DNA from: JAVVEW01 sp032251045
GTDB taxonomy: Bacteria > Pseudomonadota > Gammaproteobacteria > Methylococcales > Methylomonadaceae
Assembly (NCBI GenBank): GCA_032251045.1
Contig: JAVVEW010000010.1
Location: forward strand, 1 to 59,019
Reading direction: 5' to 3'
Length of the DNA stretch: 59,019 bases
Shown here: positions 52,152 to 59,019 of the stretch, in pieces
Position numbering within the stretch: position 1 is the stretch's first letter
Layout of the letters: each line of letters begins with the position of its first letter
The notes under the pieces: generated by a model
Told to the model about the DNA's origin: nothing
Seen by the model: only the letters and a program-made list of their open reading frames with translations
Database searches by the model: none
Translations under genes and position numbers: made by a program

Positions 52152-53366
52152 ATGCCCGTAGGCATCCCCCCTATGCCCAAACTCAACCCCGTACCCGGCA
52201 TCACCCTGGGTACCACCAACGCCGGCATCAAACAAACCCAGCGTGATGATTTGGTGGTTATCAGCTTGCATCCCGATAGCCAGGTCGCCGCTGTATTCAC
52301 ACAAAACCGGTTTTGCGCCGGGCCTGTGACCGTTGCCAAACGCCATCTGGAGCAAACCCGGCCTAAAGCCCTGATCATCAACTCCGGCAATGCCAATGCT
52401 GGACTTGGCCAGCAATCCATCGACATGGCAGAACAAATGTGCCGCGCCGTCGCCGATGCCGATGCCTTGGCGACCGCACAAGTGCTGCCTTTTTCCACTG
52501 GCGTGATCGGCGAACCTTTGCCGGTGGCGCGTATCGCCGCCGCCCTGCCCGGAGTGCTGGCCAACCGCGACGCCGATCATTGGGCCGCCGCCGCCCGGGC
52601 GATCATGACCACCGACACCGCGGCTAAAGGAACATGCCGGGTGATCAACAGCTCACAAGGCCCAATAACCCTCACCGGCATCGCCAAAGGCTCCGGCATG
52701 ATCCACCCTAACATGGCGACCATGCTCAGTTTTATCGGCACCGACGCGGGCCTGGATCAAGCCTGCCTGAACACACTACTGAAACAAGCGGTGGCCGAGT
52801 CGTTCAATCGCATCAGCGTCGATGGCGACACCTCCACTAACGACGCCTGCGTGCTGATCGCCACTGGTCAAAGCGGCGTGCATCTGGACGAGACCCACCC
52901 CGACTATGCTGACTTTGCCAACGCCGTGCGGGCGCTGTGCCAGGAGCTGGCCGAATTGATCGTGCGTGACGGCGAGGGCGCGAGCAAGCTGATACGCATT
53001 CACGTCAGTCAAGCACGCAGCGAACAAGAAGCCGAACAAGTCGCCAAAACCATTGCCCATTCACCGCTGGTAAAAACCGCTTTTTTCGCCAGCGATCCCA
53101 ACTGGGGGCGCATTCTCGCCGCCGTTGGTCGCGCCGGACTGGACGATTTAGACACCCGTAAGGTGGATTTATGGCTGGATGAGGTACTGATTGTGCAAGC
53201 AGGTGGACGCGCCTTGTCATACACCGAAACGCAAGGCCAACAGGTCATGAATCGGCATGACATTACCATCCAGGTCAAGCTGGGCCGGGGCAACGCAGCA
53301 AGCTGGGTGTTAACCTGCGACCTCTCTCATGATTATGTGCGCATCAATGCCGACTACCGAAGCTAA
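52152..53366 (+). CDS. argJ: Bifunctional glutamate N-acetyltransferase / ornithine acetyltransferase
   Basis: 404 residues (family 400-410). It recycles acetyl groups between ornithine and glutamate in arginine synthesis. The self-cleavage motif is present: KGSGMIHPNMATMLSF near 176-191, where the Thr becomes the N-terminal nucleophile of the beta chain. The end DLSHDYVRINADYRS is typical. AGGAG lies 7 bases before the ATG. The Nudix-ThiE gene starts inside its 3' end. Confidence 0.97.
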   Translation: MPVGIPPMPKLNPVPGITLGTTNAGIKQTQRDDLVVISLHPDSQVAAVFTQNRFCAGPVTVAKRHLEQTRPKALIINSGNANAGLGQQSIDMAEQMCRAVADADALATAQVLPFSTGVIGEPLPVARIAAALPGVLANRDADHWAAAARAIMTTDTAAKGTCRVINSSQGPITLTGIAKGSGMIHPNMATMLSFIGTDAGLDQACLNTLLKQAVAESFNRISVDGDTSTNDACVLIATGQSGVHLDETHPDYADFANAVRALCQELAELIVRDGEGASKLIRIHVSQARSEQEAEQVAKTIAHSPLVKTAFFASDPNWGRILAAVGRAGLDDLDTRKVDLWLDEVLIVQAGGRALSYTETQGQQVMNRHDITIQVKLGRGNAASWVLTCDLSHDYVRINADYRS

Positions 53367-54288
53367 GCGCATTGATGTTGCGGTCGGCGTGGTTTTCGAT
53401 GCGCACGGCCGGGTATTGCTCGCGCAGCGACAGCACGGTCAACACCTCGCCGGTTTATGGGAATTTCCCGGCGGCAAGCAAGAACCGGGTGAAACATTGG
53501 CGCAGACGCTGTCCCGGGAGCTGGCCGAGGAATTGGGGATCACGGTCACACACGCCGCGCCCTGGAAAGACATCGAACATGATTACCCGGAATGCTCGGT
53601 ACGGCTACATTTTTGGCAGGTGACAGCCTTTGACGGAGAAGCTGCCGGCCTTTTGGGGCAAACACTGGCTTGGGTATTGCCCAGGCAACTGCTCGGCTAC
53701 CCGCTGCCGTCACCTAGCCGGCCGATTGCACACGCACTGTCTCTGCCCGATGTGTATGCCATTGTCGATGACCATGTATTTGAGGATTGGCTAGGCGCGT
53801 TTACCCGACGCCTTGATCAAGGTTATCGCCTGCTGCAAGCCCGCTTAAAAAACACACCACCTGATCAAGCGCTGTATGTTGTGCGACAGGCCCGCAAGCT
53901 GGCCGATGCCGCTGGCGCCTGGTTGCTGATCAACTCCGCCGCACCGACCTGCGTTCATGGCCTAGGTCATGGCCTGCACCTGACCGCCCGCGACCTTGAC
54001 CTTATGACCCGACGCCCGGATCACTGCCAGTGGCTGGCGGCCTCTTGCCATTCCACTCAGGAACTGGCCAAAGCGCAAAGTCTCGGGGTTGATTTTGCCG
54101 TGCTTGGCCCGGTTAACGCCAGCCTGACCCATCCTGACCGTCCCGGTATCGGCTGGGCAGCCTTCGCCAGCCTCACCCGTGCCAGCATTCTACCGCTATA
54201 CGCTTTAGGCGGCATGACAGTTGAGCATGGCTCAACTGCCAAACAACATGGCGGGCAAGGCATTGCCGCAATTCGCAGCCTGACATGA
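53347..54288 (+). CDS. mutT: Nudix hydrolase fused to a ThiE-like domain (MutT type)
   Basis: 313 residues from the ATG at 53347; an in-frame ATG at 53329 is also possible. The Nudix box GGKQEPGETLAQTLSRELAEELGI (about 40-63, partial quote) has the REx2EE metal ligands, so it should hydrolyse 8-oxo-dGTP, as MutT does. The second half (about 135-313) resembles thiamine-phosphate synthase (ThiE/TenI fold: RLLQARLKN, LLINSAAPTC, GLHLTARDL, DFAVLGPV, LYALGGMT). This fusion is common in gammaproteobacteria. A MITE-like element begins two bases after its stop. Confidence 0.93.
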   Translation: MPTTEAKRIDVAVGVVFDAHGRVLLAQRQHGQHLAGLWEFPGGKQEPGETLAQTLSRELAEELGITVTHAAPWKDIEHDYPECSVRLHFWQVTAFDGEAAGLLGQTLAWVLPRQLLGYPLPSPSRPIAHALSLPDVYAIVDDHVFEDWLGAFTRRLDQGYRLLQARLKNTPPDQALYVVRQARKLADAAGAWLLINSAAPTCVHGLGHGLHLTARDLDLMTRRPDHCQWLAASCHSTQELAKAQSLGVDFAVLGPVNASLTHPDRPGIGWAAFASLTRASILPLYALGGMTVEHGSTAKQHGGQGIAAIRSLT

Positions 54289-54290
54289 TA

Positions 54291-54522
54291 GGTAACCGTG
54301 CACAGGATTAACCCTAAAGATGCGTCTAGGCTCCTAGGTTGAGCTATATCCATCGTAGTTCGACATTCGGCACTGGGCTGCCCGTCAAAGGACGCCGTGA
54401 ATACGTTCATGTAGGCTCTGTGCCAGCATCCATGCTGGCAAAGCCTTTGCCGAACACCTCAGTGCATCCTTAGGGTCTTCCGATGTGAAGTGTAAAGGGC
54501 ATACAACCTGTGAACGGTTACC
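54291..54522. mobile_element. MITE-like element: 16-bp terminal inverted repeats and 6-bp target duplication
   Basis: GGTAACCGTGCACAGG (54291-54306) is the inverse of CCTGTGAACGGTTACC (54507-54522) with one mismatch. The direct repeat ATGATA flanks both sides (54285-54290 and 54523-54528), as after transposition. The 232-bp body codes for nothing but contains a perfect hairpin CCAGCAT/ATGCTGG (near 54423-54439). The first target copy contains the TGA stop of the mutT-thiE gene. The body resembles the shorter repeat at 8222-8280. No transposase of matching type is in the window. Confidence 0.75.
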
Positions 54523-54617
54523 ATGATAGAGAGCAGTCACGCGAAAATAATATCTAAACCCGGAGGCCATCACACACGCGCTTAGCCGGGATCCACTGAA
54601 ACTGACGGCAAGGCCGG

Positions 54618-55457
54618 TTACTTTTTGCCCCGTGGAATCATTTGCAACAAGGTTCGCACATGCTTTTCGGTGATAAAGGCCAGAAAAAATAACTGCAAAA
54701 AGTTTTCCGCCTCCAGCAAATCCAGGCCGATACGGGTCGGCGGCGTTTCTTTGCGGGTTCGGAACACCTGATCCCAAAGCGACAACACAATGCCATAGTT
54801 ACTGTCATGCTCACTGCGCAATGCCGAATGGTGCGTGCGATGCAAGGCGGGTGTGACAATAACCCTGGAAATCAAATTTTCCTGCTTAAAACCGATATTG
54901 GAGTGATGAAAGAAAATGAATACCAGCTCGATAATTTCTATCGATAACACCAAATAGGCATCCACGCCAAAAATAATGACAAACAAACATTTGTAAATTA
55001 TTTCAAGAAATAAATCAAAGACATGAAAGCGAAAACCGGTGGTGACATTAACCGTTTTATCACTATGGTGAATCTTGTGGAAACGCCATAAAAAATCATT
55101 GTGGTGGCTGACATAATGCCAGACATAGATGGCCAGATCGAACAACAAGAACGCCAAAATCCATTTCAATGGCCCGTTGTCCAGGCCGCTTAACAGGCCA
55201 TAAGAAGAAAATTGTTGCGCGATAAAAAACAGCGATGACGCACGCAGCACCGTCATAATGACGTTATTAAATAAAAATGCGCTGGTATTGGTCATGATCG
55301 AGTTTTTCATATGCCGCCGCTCAAAGCGCTCATAAGGCTTGACCAACTCAAACACCAACAACCCCATAAAGGCAACAATTGCCAAGGTCAGAAACACCTC
55401 GTTAAACGTCGTCACGGCATCGGCAGCTTCCGTCACACCGCTTGGTAAATCAGTCAT
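54618..55457 (-). CDS. Membrane di-iron fatty-acid hydroxylase / sterol desaturase family protein
   Basis: 279 residues. The ATG at 55457 is preferred because GAGAGG lies 5 bases upstream; the GTG at 55463 is the alternative. Histidine clusters of the di-iron site are HYVSHHNDFLWRFHKIHHSD (about 121-140) and LHRTHHS (about 203-209), with a further His in GFRFH. At least four membrane segments precede or lie among them. Family members hydroxylate or desaturate lipids such as sterols, fatty acids or hopanoids. It is the last gene of the SRPBCC-LOV-hydroxylase unit. Confidence 0.88.
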   Translation of the reverse strand: MTDLPSGVTEAADAVTTFNEVFLTLAIVAFMGLLVFELVKPYERFERRHMKNSIMTNTSAFLFNNVIMTVLRASSLFFIAQQFSSYGLLSGLDNGPLKWILAFLLFDLAIYVWHYVSHHNDFLWRFHKIHHSDKTVNVTTGFRFHVFDLFLEIIYKCLFVIIFGVDAYLVLSIEIIELVFIFFHHSNIGFKQENLISRVIVTPALHRTHHSALRSEHDSNYGIVLSLWDQVFRTRKETPPTRIGLDLLEAENFLQLFFLAFITEKHVRTLLQMIPRGKK

Positions 55458-55480
55458 GGCCACCTCTCATCAGCATTGCG

Positions 55481-55924
55481 CTACTTTGCCAAGCGTTCAT
55501 TCAACGCCTTAATCTCTTCCTCGGCCTGCACCAAGCGGGTTACGTCATACTGCACGCCAAGATAATAAATGACCTCACCGTGACTATCGAACAAAGGCGT
55601 GATCTTCAGACGGTTATAAAACAACTCTCCGGATTTTCGGTAGTTACGCAAGGTCACCACCACCGACTCATGACCACTCACAGCCTGCCTGATTACATTC
55701 CTGGCCTCTTGCTCACGGTCTTCGCCCTGCAAAAAGCGGCAATTCTTACCAATGATGTCTTCAAGCTGATATCCGGTCATGGTCAAAAAAGCCTTGTTAG
55801 CATAAACAATCGGCATATCATCCAAATCAGGGTCAGCAAGCGTGACACCATTGACACATTCATCCAGTATCACCGACAGTATTTGCGGGATTAACCCCGG
55901 ATCCTTTTCCGCTATAAATGTCAT
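55481..55924 (-). CDS. Short LOV-domain blue-light photoreceptor
   Basis: 147 residues. A PAS domain with the LOV signature GKNCRFLQGED (about 59-69), where Cys62 would form the flavin adduct. The Asn/Arg set in the pocket (NYRKSGELFYNRLKITPLF) and the strand YYLGVQYDVT are typical for LOV. The C-terminal helix (about 128-147, LVQAEEEIKALNERLAK) can mediate dimerisation. No kinase or HTH effector is attached, as in the short LOV proteins of Pseudomonas putida. It lies between a SRPBCC gene and a membrane hydroxylase gene (17-38-base gaps), so cotranscription is likely. Confidence 0.9.
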   Translation of the reverse strand: MTFIAEKDPGLIPQILSVILDECVNGVTLADPDLDDMPIVYANKAFLTMTGYQLEDIIGKNCRFLQGEDREQEARNVIRQAVSGHESVVVTLRNYRKSGELFYNRLKITPLFDSHGEVIYYLGVQYDVTRLVQAEEEIKALNERLAK

Positions 55925-55962
55925 GATTTACCTCATTTAAGGTGTAACAACAACTAAGCCAT

Positions 55963-56478
55963 TCAGACGGCTGGAAATGCTGCGCCAGCACCCGTATCAA
56001 CCGATTCGTCATGCACCTGATGATTAAGCAGGTTTTTGATATTGGTCACGGTTGCCTCGGCGCCCTCCTCAATGGCCCGGCGGATCAATTTCTCAAACGG
56101 GCGCATAAAGATTTCCACTTGCATAATTTCAAATTTGAAGGTCAATCGACAACTGTGATCCGACAGTCGCGCAAATAGGTAAGTGTTTCGGTAAGGCGCT
56201 GATAATCCGGTCAACTCCAAGCGCTGATTTTTCAACATTACCGTGACTTCAAACACCGATTCAACTTTTTGTCCCTGGTCAATCCGAACCTGCTTGGCCA
56301 TAGCACCCACTTTCATCGGATTCCGATTGATGGGGGCAAACGAGACCACCTCTGGCGTCCATTCCGGATAATACCGAAAAAACTGCTCGGCAACGTAAGC
56401 ATACACAGTGTCGACAGGCTGTTCAATCACCATACTAGCCTCTCCAGTAATCGGTTTGGAGATATCAAATGCAAACAT
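55963..56478 (-). CDS. SRPBCC-family (START/Bet v1-like) protein
   Basis: 171 residues. The SRPBCC fold is suggested by the alternating strands GEASMVIEQPVDTVYAYVAEQFFRYYPEWTPEVVSF, VGAMAKQVRID and VFEVTVMLKNQRLEL, and by the C-terminal helix MRPFEKLIRRAIEEGAEATVTNIKNLL. These proteins have a deep hydrophobic pocket that holds lipids or other hydrophobic compounds. No signal peptide is seen, so it is cytosolic. First gene of a three-gene unit with the LOV and hydroxylase genes. Confidence 0.8.
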   Translation of the reverse strand: MFAFDISKPITGEASMVIEQPVDTVYAYVAEQFFRYYPEWTPEVVSFAPINRNPMKVGAMAKQVRIDQGQKVESVFEVTVMLKNQRLELTGLSAPYRNTYLFARLSDHSCRLTFKFEIMQVEIFMRPFEKLIRRAIEEGAEATVTNIKNLLNHQVHDESVDTGAGAAFPAV

Positions 56479-56679
56479 TAAAAGCCCCCAGAAATTGCTT
56501 TACGCCTGTTGCCAACCAAAAACGGCCTTAACAAGGCTGGCCAGCCAGTTTAGACTCCTAACCATTACTTTACCGGCTTAACAGCACGAAGCAACTCTAA
56601 ATGATTTATTTTGACATCAAACCATCCGTTTCAGCCACCCGGCATGGATCGTCAGGCAACGCCGAGTCCAAAAAATCAC

Positions 56680-56707
56680 TGGACAGCCCCATTAAAAACC
56701 GTATAAT
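56680..56707 (+). promoter_or_regulatory. Promoter of the tRNA operon
   Basis: TGGACA (56680-56685) and TATAAT (56702-56707), 16 bases apart, about 18 bases before tRNA-Ala. The G-rich bases after the -10 and the GCTGC downstream leave room for a stringent-type discriminator. Confidence 0.8.
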
Positions 56708-56724
56708 GGGCTGCTTAGCTACAC

Positions 56725-56800
56725 GGGGCCATAGCTCAGCTGGGAGAGCGCAACACTGGCAGTGTTGAGGTCGGCGGTTCGATCCCGCCTGGCTCCACCA
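56725..56800 (+). tRNA. tRNA-Ala (anticodon GGC)
   Basis: 76 bases with encoded CCA. Acceptor stem GGGGCCA/TGGCTCC (one G-T pair), D arm GCTC/GAGC, anticodon arm CAACA-CTGGCAG-TGTTG with GGC, T arm GGCGG-TTCGATC-CCGCC. Confidence 0.98.
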
Positions 56801-56812
56801 AAATCTCGTCAC

Positions 56813-56888
56813 GTCCCCATCGTCTAGCGGCCTAGGACTCCGCCCTTTCACGGCGGCAACGGGGGTTCGAACCCCCCTGGGGACGCCA
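56813..56888 (+). tRNA. tRNA-Glu (anticodon TTC), copy 1
   Basis: 76 bases with CCA. GTCCCCA/TGGGGAC acceptor, anticodon arm CCGCC-CTTTCAC-GGCGG with TTC, T arm GGGGG-TTCGAAC-CCCCC. The D loop reads GGCCTAGGA and differs from copy 2. Confidence 0.98.
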
Positions 56889-56923
56889 ACGAGTTTTTGA
56901 ACCTGTCTCTATAAAAGTTTTCC

Positions 56924-56999
56924 GTCCCCATCGTCTAGCGGTCCAGGACTCCGCCCTTTCACGGCGGCAACGGGGGTTCGAACCCCCCTGGGGACGCCA
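56924..56999 (+). tRNA. tRNA-Glu (anticodon TTC), copy 2
   Basis: Same structure as copy 1, starting 35 bases after it; only D-loop bases differ (GGTCCAGGA instead of GGCCTAGGA). Recent tandem duplication, presumably transcribed together with tRNA-Ala. Confidence 0.98.
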
Positions 57000-57271
57000 A
57001 TCAAGTCAAACAACCACATCGCCCTCCTACCCTACGCCCCACAAAAACCCTTACCGCGTATAGCACCGGCATACCATTGCCCTATGCAAGACCAACCCTC
57101 AGCACCGGCTTGCTAAACAGCAAATCAGGCTTTCCTTAAGGTCAAAGGCTTCAAAACACTTAAACCATCAACGCTGAAAGGAACACTTACACGGATGATG
57201 TTTGTAGCCCATTGCTTGACGGCCACCCTAGCGCAGCCGTTGCTTTGCAATGACTAGCCGCCAGCCTTTGA
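57000..57271. other. Gap between tRNA-Glu and serS
   Basis: 272 bases, pyrimidine-rich, with no open frame of interest and no clear terminator. It holds the ends of the convergent tRNA and serS transcripts. Confidence 0.4.
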
Positions 57272-58546
57272 TTAGCCCAGCACCGTCAAACCACCCAGAT
57301 ATGGCTGCAACACATCAGGTACCTGAATCTTGCCATCAGCTTGCTGATAGTTTTCCATGATTGCAATCAAAGTACGCCCGACCGCCAGGCCGGAACCGTT
57401 CAAAGTATGCACCAACTCTGGTTTGCCGGTGTCAGGATTACGCCAACGCGCCTGCATGCGCCGGGCTTGGAAGTCTTTGAAATGACTGCATGAGGAAATT
57501 TCCCGGTATGCCTCTTGCCCGGGCAGCCAGACTTCCAGGTCATAGGTTTTCGCCGATGAAAATCCGGTATCACCCGCGCATAACAACACTTTGCGATACG
57601 GCAGCTTAAGTTTCTGCAAAATCGCCTCGGCATGACCTGTTAGCTGCTCGTGCGCATCAGCCGACTGTTCAGGCCGAACCATCTGCACCAGCTCGACTTT
57701 CTCGAATTGATGCTGGCGAATCATGCCGCGCACATCCTTACCATAAGCACCCGCTTCACTACGAAAACACGGCGTATGACAGACCCACTTTTTCGGCATT
57801 GCCTCGGCACTGAGAATCTCGCCTCGGGCCAGATTAGTCACCGGCACTTCCGCAGTGGGAATAAGATAAAACGGCGGATCATTTTCAATTTTGAATAAAT
57901 CCTGCTCGAATTTTGGCAGCTGCCCGGTACCGCGCAAACTGTCGGCATTGACCAGATACGGCACATAAACTTCGGTATAGCCATGCTCACGGGTATGGGT
58001 ATCGAGCATGAACTGAATCAAGGCCCGGTGCATCGCCGCCAACGGCCCTGCCAGCACCACAAAGCGGGCACCGGTAATTTTCGCTGCCCGCTCGAAATCC
58101 ATGCCACTAAATCCTGCGCCCAAGGCCACATGATCCTTAACGTCAAAGGCAAACGACCGAGGCTCGCCCCAGCGACTGACTTCCTGATTATCAGCTTCGG
58201 ATTTGCCGTCCGGCACCGCCGCATCGAGCAAATTCGGCACCTCGGCCAACAACCCATCCAGCTCGACCTGAATGTCTGTCAATGCGCTTTCCGAGTTTTT
58301 CAACTGCTCGCCCAAGTCACCGATTTCCGCTAATAAAGGCGCAATATCGCCACCTTGAGCCTTGGTTTGACCGATGGCTTTAGAGCGCGTATTGCGCAAA
58401 TTTTGTAACGCCTGGGTTTTAACTTGCAACGCTTTACGCTGCTGTTCCAGCCCCTCATAACGCTCACGGTCAAAAACAAAACCGCGCCGGGCCAATTGCT
58501 GAATAACCCCATCAAGATCGTTGCGCAAATTATTCGGGTCAAGCAT
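57272..58546 (-). CDS. serS: Seryl-tRNA synthetase
   Basis: 424 residues (E. coli 430). The N-terminal coiled coil (about 30-105) grips the long arm of tRNA-Ser. The class-II catalytic core shows motif 2 (VCHTPCFRSEAGAYGKDVRGMIRQHQFEKVEL, in part) and motif 3 (HTLNGSGLAVGRTLIAIMENYQ, in part). It charges tRNA-Ser and tRNA-Sec. A second GC-rich region before it belongs to the next gene. The ATG at 58546 is the family start (MLDPNNLRN). Confidence 0.98.
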   Translation of the reverse strand: MLDPNNLRNDLDGVIQQLARRGFVFDRERYEGLEQQRKALQVKTQALQNLRNTRSKAIGQTKAQGGDIAPLLAEIGDLGEQLKNSESALTDIQVELDGLLAEVPNLLDAAVPDGKSEADNQEVSRWGEPRSFAFDVKDHVALGAGFSGMDFERAAKITGARFVVLAGPLAAMHRALIQFMLDTHTREHGYTEVYVPYLVNADSLRGTGQLPKFEQDLFKIENDPPFYLIPTAEVPVTNLARGEILSAEAMPKKWVCHTPCFRSEAGAYGKDVRGMIRQHQFEKVELVQMVRPEQSADAHEQLTGHAEAILQKLKLPYRKVLLCAGDTGFSSAKTYDLEVWLPGQEAYREISSCSHFKDFQARRMQARWRNPDTGKPELVHTLNGSGLAVGRTLIAIMENYQQADGKIQVPDVLQPYLGGLTVLG

Positions 58547-58566
58547 GCCTCATTAACTCCTTAATA

Positions 58567-59019
58567 TCAGTCCACCGCAACTCTCAGCCAATGACTGAGA
58601 TCGCGATTCAATAAGCACCCCAGACGGGCGATGTCCTCTTTCAATAAATCGTGAATTTCCTGTCGGATTTCCGGCGTTAACGGCTGCCTGCGAGAGGGAG
58701 CTGCATTCCAGCGCAACAGCGTCTGTCGCCCGGCCATGATCTTTTGTATCAGCCACGCCTTCCAGCGCGGATCGTCTTGCAGCGACTTTTTCCGCACTCG
58801 AAAGCCCGGCCCGGCCAACACCGAACGCACTTTTTGCGGTGGCCGCTTCAACAACCTTTGCAACCCGCCATGACGAAAGCTTTTGCCGTAGCGCTTGCGC
58901 TGAAAATCACAGCGACCGTCATCCGGCAAGTCCAGAAAGGCCAGCATGGCCTGATACACCTGCCGAGGATTGCTGGCAAAATCATCATAAATCACTATAT
59001 GACAGCGTTCGGCGCCTAC
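58567..59019 (-). CDS. Sulfotransferase family protein, 3' part only
   Basis: At least 150 residues; the frame is open to the window edge, so the 5' part, including the PAPS 5'-phosphate loop, is outside. The visible part has CHIVIYDDFASNPRQVYQAMLAFLDLPDD, the typical C-terminal strand-helix of Sulfotransfer_1 proteins, then a basic stretch and LTPEIRQEIHDLLKEDIARLGCLLNRDLSHW. A GTG at 58995 is only an internal codon. It would transfer sulfate to a lipid, glycan or protein; the target is unknown. It ends 21 bases before the serS start. Confidence 0.85.
   Translation of the reverse strand, partial: VGAERCHIVIYDDFASNPRQVYQAMLAFLDLPDDGRCDFQRKRYGKSFRHGGLQRLLKRPPQKVRSVLAGPGFRVRKKSLQDDPRWKAWLIQKIMAGRQTLLRWNAAPSRRQPLTPEIRQEIHDLLKEDIARLGCLLNRDLSHWLRVAVD

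Noticed and set aside
56606..56851. 81-residue minus-strand frame over the tRNA genes
   Set aside because: It runs through tRNA-Ala and tRNA-Glu; no support as a protein.
56813..56999. tRNA cluster as an integration (att) site
   Set aside because: No integrase, and no partial tRNA 3' repeat beyond the tandem copies.

Overview
The window looks like chromosome of a gammaproteobacterium, most likely a methanotroph-type organism (order Methylococcales). The grounds are a PPi-type phosphofructokinase, the hfq-hflX-hflK-hflC and speD-osmC-crp blocks, an E. coli-type SpeD, and a periplasmic cupredoxin. No methane-oxidation gene is present, so the assignment is an inference. Most genes are housekeeping or conserved, tightly packed, and uniform in base composition.

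Layout. 0-1.6 kb: a PPi-phosphofructokinase whose C-terminus is replaced by what reads as the tail of GrpE, then a gene-free stretch holding the 3' remnant of a tnpB (IS200/IS605-type) element. 1.6-5.4 kb: hfq-hflX-hflK-hflC (minus strand). 5.6-13.7 kb: an orphan MotY-N-like protein, an SLC13-type permease, an alanine-zipper lipoprotein, a nucleotidyltransferase/HAD pair, an ELM1-family protein, rpmE, xthA and an AmpG-like permease. 13.7-20.1 kb: nhaD, a sulfite/nitrite reductase with DUF934, a lipoprotein lipase-like hydrolase, ppa and a DUF2797 protein. 20.2-31.9 kb (all minus): rne, a relict open frame, glmM, ftsH, rlmE, greA, carB, carA. 32-34.4 kb: a membrane-anchored cupredoxin and a UbiB-family kinase. 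34.4-41.8 kb: a giant methyltransferase/coiled-coil/double-GT2 protein followed by a complete type I secretion system (TolC, HlyD, ABC). 42-46.8 kb: a GldA / fused GldF-GldG / DUF4340 operon. 47.2-54.3 kb: a small lipoprotein, speD, osmC, a Clp-like CRP regulator, a PP-loop protein coupled to TusA, a cation-diffusion facilitator, argJ and a Nudix-ThiE fusion. 54.3-56.5 kb: a MITE-like element and a three-gene unit of an SRPBCC protein, a short LOV photoreceptor and a di-iron membrane hydroxylase. 56.7-59 kb: tRNA-Ala, two tRNA-Glu, serS and the 3' end of a sulfotransferase gene.

Most notable points. (1) The phosphofructokinase-GrpE junction is either an assembly chimera or a real recombination. 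(2) A 232-bp element with 16-bp terminal inverted repeats and a 6-bp target duplication sits exactly at the stop codon of the Nudix-ThiE gene, and a shortened relative of its core lies near 8.2 kb. (3) The LOV / hydroxylase / SRPBCC unit could be a light-responsive lipid-modification module. (4) The CRP homologue has Glu where E. coli CRP has the cAMP-contacting Ser83, as I recall for the c-di-GMP-responsive Clp of Xanthomonas. (5) A 99-codon open frame without a start codon lies between rne and glmM. Nothing here is a CRISPR, prophage or integrated island.
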